The translations under genes were made by a program, and so were the position numbers. Of a DNA stretch of 64,000 nucleotides, positions 1 to 11,443 are shown piece after piece. Under the pieces are notes generated by a model. The model searched no databases and had not been told where the DNA came from. It saw nothing but the letters and a program-made list of their open reading frames with translations. Position 1 is the first letter of the stretch, and every line of letters starts with the position of its first letter. This DNA is from Erpobdella octoculata (Eukaryota > Annelida > Clitellata > Hirudinida > Erpobdellidae). Location: assembly GCA_963978895.1 (NCBI GenBank), contig OZ022247.1, forward strand, positions 14,268,312 to 14,332,311, given 5' to 3'.

Positions 1-1763
1 TTGTAAACATTTAAAAAGCTGATGTGGAGAAACTGCAATACCAGTTTGACGTTTGAAGAGGCAATGCAGGAAAGTTTTCATCTACACATATGTACAATTT
101 GCAGATAAAGTTGACAAAATAACATCATACATTCAATGATGTTAAAAATAACATACAATCATAAATCAATAATGTAAACAAAAAAATTAACAACAACAAT
201 TTTGAACCAAAATATTTCCATCTCCTAAGAAAAGATAAAAGGAAACAATTTCCTCTTCAGTGAATCCTTTTTTCAACTTCATTGCATCAACGACACTCTT
301 TATCGCAATTTCCACACAATTCAATAATATTTTCTGATCAGAACTCTATTTTATTTGTTTCTCAGGATTAAAAATTAAGTTCCAGTGAATTTTATGACAT
401 TTGATTTTGTTTTTATCAGTTATTTAATTATCATTGCCTTTGCATAACTGCTGAAAACTTTTTTTTTCTATAAATAATCTTTTATTCGCTTAATTTTTAA
501 AACACAAAAATCTGTTAGCAATTGAGTTTTTTGTTATATAATCAATAATTATTGATTATAATCGTTATAGACAATTTACTACGTCACATGCAAATCATAA
601 TTAAATGATGTGTGTTGTTGATGTCATAAAATTAAAGTTGAGAAAGTAAAATATTTGGAAATACACTGAACATTTTTTTAATTTTACTGTTACAATTAAA
701 ACTGCACCAAACAATTACAAATATTTAAATTATTTCTATAAAATTAAATAGTTAAAATCATTTAAAATTTATATTAAACAAAATGAAATTTCAGTAAGCA
801 AATTATTACCCAGCCATTAATAAAAGAACACTTTAAAAAAGCTAAAAATGATAGATAAAAATATTTCCATGTTAATAAACAAGTATTATGCTATCACGAC
901 GAACCAAGAAATGTTTAAAAATATTTTGATAAAACTTTCTGAAACTGGAAGAAAACGAGAAACAATTTCGTTTTAATTCTTGGCAGTTATAAATTATATT
1001 GATGCAAAGTTATTTACAGAATGTAATCATCAACCCAAAACCATCCTGAAGAAGCATAAAGATCATCCCTTGATTGCATGGCACTCGTCTTCCAATTCAT
1101 GGTCAGATGCATGCATCCGAGCACACTCCTGAAGAAACAAAAGGCCGCGTATTTAAACATCGGCGTATATTCGTTATTTCAAAATATATAAATAATATTA
1201 TTTAAAATTTAAATCAAACTTGAGTCAATTTTGTCTGATGATCATTAAATATAGATGTAGGTTTAGTGAAAAAAATGTTTTTTTTTTGTTTACAAAAGAG
1301 CGCTGAAGAAAGAACTTTCGTGTGCAGATGTTCGCAAAATGAGGTGGTGAAAGGTGAGAATTTTTAAATAATTTTTTAAGTTTATGATATTATTGCGTTT
1401 TGTTCAGTTTATAATTGTGATTAATTAAACAAAAATAGTAATAAATGACAAATAAATAATTTGTTCATACAGTTATGAACAAATTGCTCACAGGAAAACT
1501 TAAAAAAAAAAAATATTTGTTTTATTGATTTTTTGATTATTTTTGTAATGCTCGTATCAACTAAATTAAATTACCTTGTTTTAGTGATTTTTATTTTTTT
1601 ATTGAAATAAAATTTCTTATAATTTTATTAGAGTAATTTTAAGGAAGTTGATTTACTTTTCAGATTTATGTTGCTCCATTTATTTTTATCCATTAATCAA
1701 AATTTTTAACATTAGAATTTTTTATTTTCAGAAAATTGTTAGACCAATAAAATTTAAATTTGC
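1..1763. other. AT-rich non-coding DNA, no gene seen
   Basis: I found no reading frame with recognisable protein features, no RNA gene and no transposon terminus here. The sequence is strongly AT-rich with frequent stops in all frames and short homopolymer A and T runs. It could be intergenic or intronic. Confidence 0.6.
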
Positions 1764-2236
<473 letters not shown>

Positions 2237-2250
2237 ATATATATATATAA

Positions 2251-3546
2251 CTAGAGTTTTCGGGTTCGGGTTCGGGTTTGTGAAACTAGAGTTTTCGGGT
2301 TGGGGTTTGTAAAACTCTAGTTTTCGTGTTCGGGTTCGGGTTTGTAGTATTCCAAAATCCGGGTTCGGGTTCGAGTAGTGGCTTATGATTTCAAATTCCT
2401 GGATTGATTTTAAATTTACCTAGTGTATATACATATACAAACAAGAGCGATCAATTCATCTATTTGACATTACACGTATTGAATAAACTCTAATAAGTTA
2501 TTTTTTTAGCTTTCCAAATAATTTGATTTCTTTGGCCGAGGGAGGCTTAATTATTTTAGTTCGTTCGCGGCTCGGTCCGGCCAGATAATCAGGCGGATTA
2601 GTGGTCTAGCTTACACACTCACCAATAAAATGACCTATTTGTGTTATTTGTTACGCAAAGGTGATAATACAAAACTTCTACGCTCGCGATTAGTATAATA
2701 CGTTACCTCTTAAATTATTTTATTTTATTAATTTTTTCGCGGCTAGGTGCGGTCGGGTAATCAGGCGGATTAGTGTTCTAGCTTACACATTTGCCAATAA
2801 AATGACTGACGCATAGATCATTTATAGACTTTGCCAGTTAAAGTTTAGATTTATACCAGATTATCTTTATAACAAAGGGTCTTTGTTATATCAGACAAAC
2901 TTTGAGTATATGAATGAATAAATATAAGGTTATATATATAAGTTAAAAGTTTAGAGTCATAGCTATCCGCGATTTCTTAGACAGAAGGAGGCTTAATTAT
3001 TTTAGTTTTTTTCGCGACTCGGTCCGGCCTGATAATCAAACGGATTAGTGGTCTAGCTTACACAATCACTAATAAAATGACGTATTTGTGTTATTTGTTA
3101 CGCAAAGGTGATAATACAAAACTTCTACGCTCTCGATTATTATAATATGTTACGTCAACAAAACTTGTAATTTATTGAAATCGGTTCCTAATACTATTTC
3201 ATTTTTAATAAACTAGAAAAGTTATGAAAACTCTGTTTGTGTTGCAATTTTTAAAACTAGAATAAATATTTATTTACTAAAAAAATTTATTTGTTCACAA
3301 CTCCGAGTTCGGTTATTAGGCTTATAAATTTTCGGGTTCGGGTATCAAGTTTTTACATTTTCGGGTTCGAGTTCGGGTTCGGCTATCAAGTTTTTTCATT
3401 TTCGGGTTCGGGTATCAAGTTTTCACATTTTCGGGTTCGGGTTCGGGTATCAAATTTTCACACTTTCGGGTTCGAGTTTGGGTTCGGGTATCAGAAAAAG
3501 ACCGGGTAGTACCGAACTCGGGTTCGGGTACCCGTGACATCCCTAA
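2251..3546. repeat. TTCGGG-rich repeat block, possible decayed hAT-type element
   Basis: Both ends are rich in the hexamer TTCGGG (2,260-2,370 and 3,320-3,530). Between them a unit containing GGATTAGTGGTCTAGCTTAC and TGTTACGCAAAGGTGATAA occurs near 2,535 and 2,988, with a shorter related copy near 2,735. The right border reads, on the minus strand, AGGGATGTCACGGGTACCCG, which resembles termini of hAT-like elements. No transposase was seen. The hAT assignment is inference from that end alone. Confidence 0.45.

Positions 3547-3549
<3 letters not shown>

Positions 3550-3583
<34 letters not shown>
3550..3583. repeat. Short (TA)n tract
   Basis: Dinucleotide run immediately before the Helitron-type CTAG end at 3,585. 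Confidence 0.9.
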
Positions 3584-4875
<1,292 letters not shown>

Positions 4876-5961
4876 GATGAACTAACTGCTGTTTAATTAA
4901 CTTTATTATTATAAGTTTGAGAAAGTGTTTTTTCGATTTTAATATATACCGTTTTATTATTATAAATGAAGCTCTGAAGATGGTTAAATTAACCGAAACT
5001 GGCCAGTCAGCTGGAAAAAATAAAGATTTTAAAACGTTGCTTGGTGTAGTTTCAGAAAGGAAAGTTATTGTTGTTTTGCAACGTTTATACAAGAAACTGT
5101 TGAATGCAAAATGGGCGACAAAGTTCAATGAAACTTGCTTGCGGGAAAATATTGTCCCCAATAATGTATGGAATAAACTGAAATGTCCAAAGGGGAAATT
5201 GAACTCAAAAAGTGCAGCTTTGGAAGTTGTCAAAAAAGAGGTCCTTCTAACAAAAACAAAGTTAGATAAACTTGAAAAAGAAGTTGATGAAAAACGTGAG
5301 TTACTGTTAGGAAAAGTTGAAGATAGTTATAACAAATCTCTAATATTAGATTACTTTAATATTTTCTCAAAATGTTATGACTCTAAAAAAGAGTTAGTTA
5401 TTACCAATAAATTGTCAAATTTATATGGCAGCAAACTTATTCTGAAAGACGAAGTTTTGCACTTCGTTAATATTTCCAGTTACACTCCTTCGAAAGAAGT
5501 TGATTTTCTTCAAATGGGATATAACTGTCATGTACAGGCCAAGTACCATCCTATAATGTAGAAAACAGAAGCCGAAATGTTGTTTCAAGAAATAATCCTA
5601 TTGAGTGAACAAAAACTTGTTGTTTACTCTGATCGTCTAAAGCCTCTGTTGTGCTCTGAAAGCCTTGTGCACGTCATACAAAAAATATTTTCCTGTCACC
5701 AGAACTTTTACACGCAGCAAAAACTCTCCGAAACAACTCCGATGTGGTCGTGCAAAAAGCAGATAAATCTAATGTTTATGTTCTAATCAACCACACCGAA
5801 TATATTGAAAAACTGAATGTCATCACATTTGATGAAACAAAATTTAGAAAGATAAAAACAGATCCGACTGATACAATCAAGATCAAAGCAAACAAACTAA
5901 TAGTACAAGCAAATAAAACTCTAAAAGGACAAAACAAGTTTATTCAGATAATGGGCGAATT
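4876..5961 (+). mobile_element. Penelope-like element, left (5') portion
   Basis: The first part repeats at 13,918-14,211 with a few mismatches, which is the pseudo-LTR arrangement typical of PLEs. Translation from the AUG at 4,980 gives the PLE N-terminal region ([12 protein letters not shown]), then a Lys-rich coiled stretch, then the segment just before RT (ADKSNVYVLI near 5,760). The frame is broken by a stop at 5,559 and a shift near 5,730, so it is a pseudogene. At 5,961 the PLE stops inside codons for MGEF and the LTR element begins. The segment 5,577-5,961 is present again at 11,445-11,829. Confidence 0.85.
4970..5012 (+). ncRNA. Hammerhead ribozyme motif HHR1 (PLE pseudo-LTR)
   Basis: Helix I is AGCU (4,970-4,973) with AGCU (5,009-5,012). 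The core CUGAAGA (4,974-4,980) fits CUGANGA. Helix II is GGUUA/UAACC with loop AAU. GAAA (4,995-4,998) follows, and helix III is ACUG/CAGU closed by GC. Predicted cleavage is after GUC at 5,008. The type I layout with a short helix III fits hammerheads reported in Penelope-like elements. The AUG of the PLE frame (4,980) overlaps the core. Confidence 0.85.
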
Positions 5962-6248
5962 ATTCCTGCTGGAATGCCGTGAACACCAGGAAGAAAAAAG
6001 CAACACAACAACAACAACTTTAATAAAGCGCAAATTAAATATAAAAACGAGCAGGACCTCGCCTGATACTAAATAGCTAGACTGTACTGGCGGGGTTCAA
6101 AGCGCTATATATATAGCCTCAGGAAACGCGTAAACAAACAACAAGAAAACAACGTCTGCCAATTAATGTGTAGGTTCCTGTCTAGACTGAGAGTCTAGAC
6201 GGGGGCAAGATACACTTGTCAGGAGGTCCAGTAGAGCGACCCCTGACA
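5962..6248 (-). repeat. 3' LTR of the myosin-carrying LTR element
   Basis: Matches the LTR at 9,912-11,443 once the Helitron there is removed. Read on the minus strand it starts TGTCAGGGGTCG at 6,248, directly after a purine tract (GAGGGGGAG). Its far end lacks the last ~13 bp (GTCTTA...TGACA side) seen in the other LTR, so the left border is a rearranged junction with the PLE. The point 6,034/6,035 is the empty counterpart of the Helitron B insertion site. Confidence 0.88.
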
Positions 6249-7016
6249 TAACTCCCCCTCAAAACAAAGATGTTGAACAGTGTTTCAATATCTTAAATGT
6301 TATCTTTCACAGTAATGGATGAAGAATGGGTGTTCGTTCGTCGATGTATCATGCCTACCAAGGCTTCAAGGTCGGGGACATCGAAGAGGACGACGAGGAA
6401 GATGAGGAGTGGGTGGAATCGGAGAAGTACAACTTTGTAGATAATCTGGATGAAGAATGGGCGTTCGTTCGTCGATGTATCGTGTCTACCATGGCTTCAA
6501 GGTTGACTTTAAACTGGAGATGTCCTTCCTGAAAGTAACTTTTACTCCCACCAGTAAAACTACCCATATAACCAGCACGACCCTTCCTAATCCCATACCG
6601 GTCTGAATTGTATTAACGAAAGAATCATCATCACGTCATATCAAAGAAGTTCAACTACTTCAACAACATCATTAATTATAGAATATCACAACGATCTGCA
6701 ACTAAGACAACAAAAGAGAAAACCTATGCACCTAGAAATACAACTAGTACAATGTGCCTCTGGGCTTATGCTCGAAAACAAATTTTCAAAGTTTATAACA
6801 GTAAATAATAAACATAATAATAAACATAATTACGACATGTAAAAAAATGTCGTCTAACTCTCCGTGGTGAGAGACCACTCCCCTATTCGGGAGAGGAAAT
6901 CGGCGGCTCCATGAGATAAAAGAGAGAGTTATGATCAGAATGTGTGGTCCCCATGGAAAGCAGCAACAGAGAATTATATTTCTTACGGGTGTTATAATGA
7001 CGCTCATAGGTATCTT
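6249..7016 (-). other. 3' internal region of the myosin-carrying LTR element
   Basis: Between the myosin fragment and the 3' LTR the frame continues from the myosin part into about 45 residues of unknown origin (to 6,883), then becomes non-coding. A ~60-bp direct repeat occurs at about 6,315 and 6,448 (both contain GATGAAGAATGGG and CGTTCGTCGATGTATC) around a short Asp/Glu-rich stretch. The polypurine tract sits at 6,249-6,262. No RT, RNase H or integrase motif was found. Confidence 0.6.
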
Positions 7017-7905
7017 GTTCGTTGTCTCCAAGTAGAGTTTTTCTGGCTCTCTCGGAAGTTGCCAGATCTTTCTGAAGTTGCATAAGTTCAACTTCAATAT
7101 GCTTGTATTTTTTGTTTCTTTCTTTACTGGCATTTGACATCTCTTGTTTGGTTACACTAATCAATTCGATCTCGTGCATGAATTCTTTGATCTGGACCTG
7201 GTAACGTTTGAACTGCTTCACAGCTTCATCTTTGACTTTCAGAGCATCAGCAATATGTTCCTCCATAGCTTTGAAATTACCTTCAACCTTCTTCCGGGCA
7301 TTCGTTGCAAGCTGCTTCTGTCTCCTCTCTTCTTCAAGTTTAGCTTCCACGTCTCTTATCTTTTTAAGAAAACCCTTTCTACCTTCTTCATACATTTTCT
7401 CTCTTGACTGCGTCTCTCTCATCAACTGATCTTTCAAGGTTTGCATATTCACTTCCAGTCTTAACTTGGCATCTTCGGTACCTTGAACTTCCTTTTCGAG
7501 CTCTTCGATCATCTGCTTCTGGGCTTCCACCTAAGTCTCAAGAGCTTTCTTGTCTTTTTCTAATTCGTGAACATTCTTTTTGACGTCATCTTTAGAAGAA
7601 ATCAGGTCATCAAATTCTCTCTGCAGTTAACTTCCCGCTCTGTTTGATTCGGACAAATCTTCGTTCAGCCCATCAACTTGTCGAGTCAGGTTGAGAATTT
7701 TTGTTTCTTTTTCTCTGAGATCCTTCTCCAAGTTATCTCTTGCAATTGTCGACCTCTCAGAGATGGCCTTTACTTCGGTCAAGCTTTGATCGAATTTTCT
7801 TGGTTTTTTTGTTAATTACTGAGAACTTTGACCTTTCGTTGTCCAGAAGAACGGTGATGTCATCATACTCAGATTGCAGTTTCTTCTGAATATGATCGGA
7901 TGTGG
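7017..7905 (-). pseudogene. Captured non-muscle myosin II heavy chain rod fragment
   Basis: The minus-strand translation matches the C-terminal half of the myosin II rod. From the 5' side come a DITVLLDNERSKF-like segment, then [23 protein letters not shown] text in shifted frames, then an open stretch from 7,530 with EDAKLRLEVNMQTLK and DLATSERARK. These are characteristic of non-muscle/smooth-muscle myosin II tails (heptad coiled coil for filament assembly). The head and the rest of the rod are absent. It is intronless over about 290 codons, has a nonsense codon near 7,533 and at least two frameshifts (near 7,800 and 7,630), and lies between gag-protease and the 3' LTR in the same orientation. 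I infer a retro-transduced mRNA piece, now decayed. No functional protein is expected. Confidence 0.85.
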
Positions 7906-8019
7906 ATGAGACCGGAAAATCCATGTTATCAGCCTTGCTCTCAACTTGCATCTCGGGGACTATTTCCTCTGTAACTCCCTCTACACAAACTGGTGTAAGT
8001 GAATCAAGAACTGGCTAAT

Positions 8020-9656
8020 TGGTCATCACTTCGACTTCCTGTGTCTTTAGGTCGGAGTTCACCTTATCCAGTGGGCTTTCGAGGAAAGATTTCGTTTTTA
8101 TATCAGACGCCAAAGTTGGGGTAGGCATGCTATGTAAGGCAATAGTCTGTATTAATTCTGCTACCCTAGGGGTAATGATTGCTTCTTCGTGTAAATGGGG
8201 AACAACTGCAAACCATTCCAAAAATTCAGGAGCTATATTGGTAGTATTAGGATCTACTGCTCCTAAAATAACAGGTGCTTACACAGCATCCACCAGCTGT
8301 GGCTGGCCACTTAACCCACATAACTTAATTTTTCTCGGAAAACCCAATTCCAAGGATCTAACCAAATCTGCCCTTATACAGCAGATTTCCGCTCCACTAT
8401 CTATTAAGGCAACAACAGGTGGGAGATTACTTATTTTTATTTTCATAAATGACCTATCATAAAATTTAATAGGATTATGAAGTACATCATTTTCCGGACA
8501 CGATGGATGAGAAGGTTCGTTACCAATACTACAACAACTGATATAGGCCGATGGTGCGACCTGCGAAACCTCTCGTTTCGGACAGTTTTTCCTTACATGG
8601 TCTGGCGAATTACAGCCAAAACAACGGCCAGATCTTAAATCGACCTGACGGTTAATTAAGCTATCTTATTTGACTACTTGGCGAAAAGACGATGACTGGT
8701 TTTGAACATGAGCAGCCGCATAATTATCGGCCACTTGAGAAAGTTCTTCATGAGACAACCATCTATTTTGTTCTTGGGTCAAAACGAAATTTCGACAGTC
8801 AACCGGTAACAACTCATTGGGCCGGTCGGCGCACAGCAAAATTATTAGCTGATCATAATTCCGATCAATCCCCCTACTTTTGACATAGTATGAAAATGCA
8901 TTATGTAGTTCGGAAGCCAAACTATAGAACGTTTAGTCCGGTTTTTTAGTTAGAGATTGAAAATATTGTTTTAAATAGGCAGGACTGATTCTGTGTTCGA
9001 CTAAAAGCACCGTTTTAACACTATCATAATTTTCTAATTGAGTAGGAGAAAGACGGGTTATTAAACTACGTGCCTTACAAGTCAAACATGATTGTAAAAT
9101 CCTGGCTTTAATGTCATTATTGACATTATTAATAATAAATTGTTTTTCTAATAATTCAAAAAACCAGGAATTTCCTGAATATTTGAAGGAAATTCACCTA
9201 CCAACGGTCTAATATTTGATATACACCGACTAGCCCGACTTTCAACCAAAGTTTCAAAATTTTCTCGCGCTATCATTCGTTCGCGTTCCTTTATTCTCCA
9301 TTGTCTTTTTTCTTCTAATTCTAGCCATCTTAGCTTTCTATTTTCTCGTTCTTCTTCTACCATCATTTCTTTTATTGTAAATCTCTCTCTCGCAATGCTT
9401 TATCTTTCGATTCATTTTCCAATTGTCTCTCTAGTTCCAACTCTTTCCTCCTTTCTTCACCATCCCACATACCTCTACGCTTTTGTTTTTCATGACGTTC
9501 TCCTTGTCGATCTCCCCACGTCGGATCTTTGCCAAACCCACTAGTGTCTTCCCTCCTAACGTTCCCCGCATCCTCCCAATTTTCTGGAGACACATTCCGT
9601 CCAGGTAATTGCGCTGGGTCTTCACAACCCTCAACACCGGACGACTTACTATCCAT
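8020..9656 (-). pseudogene. Ty3/Gypsy-like gag and protease of the myosin-carrying element
   Basis: The chosen start is the Met at about 9,656 (MDSKSSG). An Arg/Glu-rich helical region follows, then a gag core (9,366-8,666) with text such as LVGEFPSNIQEIPGFLNYLEK, a zinc knuckle C-x2-C-x4-H-x4-C (CFGCNSPDHVRKNC, near 8,620-8,580), and an aspartic protease with ALIDSGAEICCIRADLV near 8,400. Stops and frameshifts (about 9,367, 8,930, 8,665, 8,285) make it defective. Downstream, where RT should start, the sequence passes into the myosin fragment. The superfamily call rests on the gag/protease style only. Confidence 0.75.
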
Positions 9657-9893
9657 CTTCAACCAGATAAGTATCAATATAAAAGACCTACTTATCTAAA
9701 CTCAGACCGGCGGGAAAACTCGAAAAGAAACTCAAACCTTGAGCACGGATGGGTCGGCCGATTCTAGCCACGGAAAACCTTGTAACTGGTTAGCTGATCC
9801 AAGGAGAACTTCACCGGCAAGAGAGATCTTCTCCCCGAACTTGCTTGTCGAACTTTGCTGGAGAGCACTTCTTTCTTCCTGCTACTTCATATC

Positions 9894-9911
9894 CCACCGC
9901 TGCCACCAAAA
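9894..9911 (-). promoter_or_regulatory. Putative primer binding site
   Basis: Just inside the 5' LTR, read on the minus strand, TGGTGGCAGCGGTGGG begins three bases after the LTR end TGTGACA. The leading TGG fits pairing to a tRNA 3' CCA. I could not identify the tRNA. Confidence 0.5.
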
Positions 9912-10581
9912 TGTCACAGTCTTACCTGCTGGAATGCCGTGAACACCAGGAAGAAAAAAGCAACACAACAACACGACAACAATAACTTTAATAAAGCGCA
10001 AATCTATATATATAAAAATGAATGTTTGTATGTTAATGGCCTTTATGCATTGCTACACCATTCATCCGATCGTAATGAAATTTTCACACAACCTTGAGAG
10101 TCAAGGGGAATCAAATATAAAAATTTTTTTTTTGAAATCCGTCACAAAATGAGCGGAGCAGAGCGGGAACTATATATATATATGTATGTGTGTATGTATG
10201 TATGTGTATGTGCATGTATGTGTGTCTGTGTGTGTGTTTATGTATGTACTAGCTGAGATACCCGGCGTTGCCCAGGTTTTTTAGAGGTTTTTCTAATGTT
10301 TGTCTCTTTCTCTCCCGTTTCCTTTCCCACCTGCTTTCCCACTCCTGTTCGCTTTCCCGTTTTCGGTCGTTTTCCCGCTGCCGGTCGCTTTCCCGCTCCC
10401 GGTCGCTTTCCCGCTCCCAGTCGCTTTCCCGCTCCCGGTCGTTTTCCCGTTCCCGGTCGCTGTCCCGTTCCCGCTCACGTTTGCTCTCCCATTTCCGCTC
10501 ACGCTTGCTTTTCCGTTCCCGCTCGCTGTCCGTTCCGGGTCGCTTTCCCGTTTCTATAATAGACAAACTAACCCACAAACA

Positions 10582-10628
<47 letters not shown>

Positions 10629-10629
10629 G

Positions 10630-10698
<69 letters not shown>

Positions 10699-11443
10699 TA
10701 GCAAATCTATTTTACGTTTTATAGGCTAACAGAAGTTATGAAAGAATGTAAAAGAGAAAATAAGCGTGAACGGGAACGGGAACGGAAGAGCAACCGGGAA
10801 TGGGAGAGCAAGCATGACCGGGAACGGGAGAGCAAGCGTGAGCGGGAACGGGAAAGCGACCGGGAACGGGAAAGTGACCGGGAACGGGAAAGCGACCGGG
10901 AACGGGAAAGCGACCGGGAACGGGAAAGCGACTGGGAACGGGAAAGCGACCGGGAACGCGGAAAGCGACCGGGAACGCGGAAAGCGACCGGGAACGCTGA
11001 AAGCGACTGGAATCGGGAGAGCAAGCTTGGAAGGAAACGCGAGCAAGAGAAAAAATCGATAACAAAACTTCTGATCGGGAAAGCGACCGGGAGCTGGAAA
11101 ACGACCGAGAGCGGAAAAGCGACCGGGAACGCGACGAAAACGGGAAAGTGGAGAAGGAAACGGGAGCGAGAGAGACAAACATTAGAAAAACCTCTAAAAA
11201 CCCCGGGCAACGCCGGGTAACCCCGCTAGTTAAATATAAAAACGAGCAGGACCTCGCCTGATACTAAATTGCTAGACTGTACTGGCGGTGTTCAAAGCGC
11301 TATATATATAGCCTCAGGAAACGCGTAAACAAACAACAAGAAAACAACGTCTGCCAATTAATGTCTAGGTTCCTTTCTAGACTGAGAGTCTAGACGGGTG
11401 CAAGATACACTTGTCAGGAGGTCCAGTAGAGCGACCCCTGTCA
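9912..11443 (-). repeat. 5' LTR of the myosin-carrying element, split by Helitron B
   Basis: The two halves, 9,912-10,002 and 11,230-11,443, together form a ~305-bp LTR with inverted ends TGACA...TGTCA, matching 5,962-6,248 with few differences. Beyond 11,443 the sequence is Penelope-like element DNA. Confidence 0.88.
10003..11229 (+). mobile_element. Non-autonomous Helitron, copy B, with exact boundaries
   Basis: Starts TCTATATATATAAAAATG at 10,003 and ends CGCTAG at 11,229 after the hairpin CCCGGGCAACGCCGGG. Flanks are A on the left and T on the right. The unoccupied site is present in the sister LTR at 6,034/6,035 (CAAA|TTAAAT), which proves a 1,227-bp insertion between A and T without target duplication. 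Inside are the 5' conserved region (10,003-10,170), a TATG/TGTG stretch, an inverted 3' end (CTAGC at 10,249-10,253), minisatellite arms and (TA)n at 10,586-10,694. It is non-coding; the Arg/Ser-rich frames are artefacts. Confidence 0.95.

Noticed and set aside
6883..7951. Functional host myosin gene
   Set aside because: Only part of the rod is present, without introns, with a nonsense codon and frameshifts, enclosed by LTR-element sequence.
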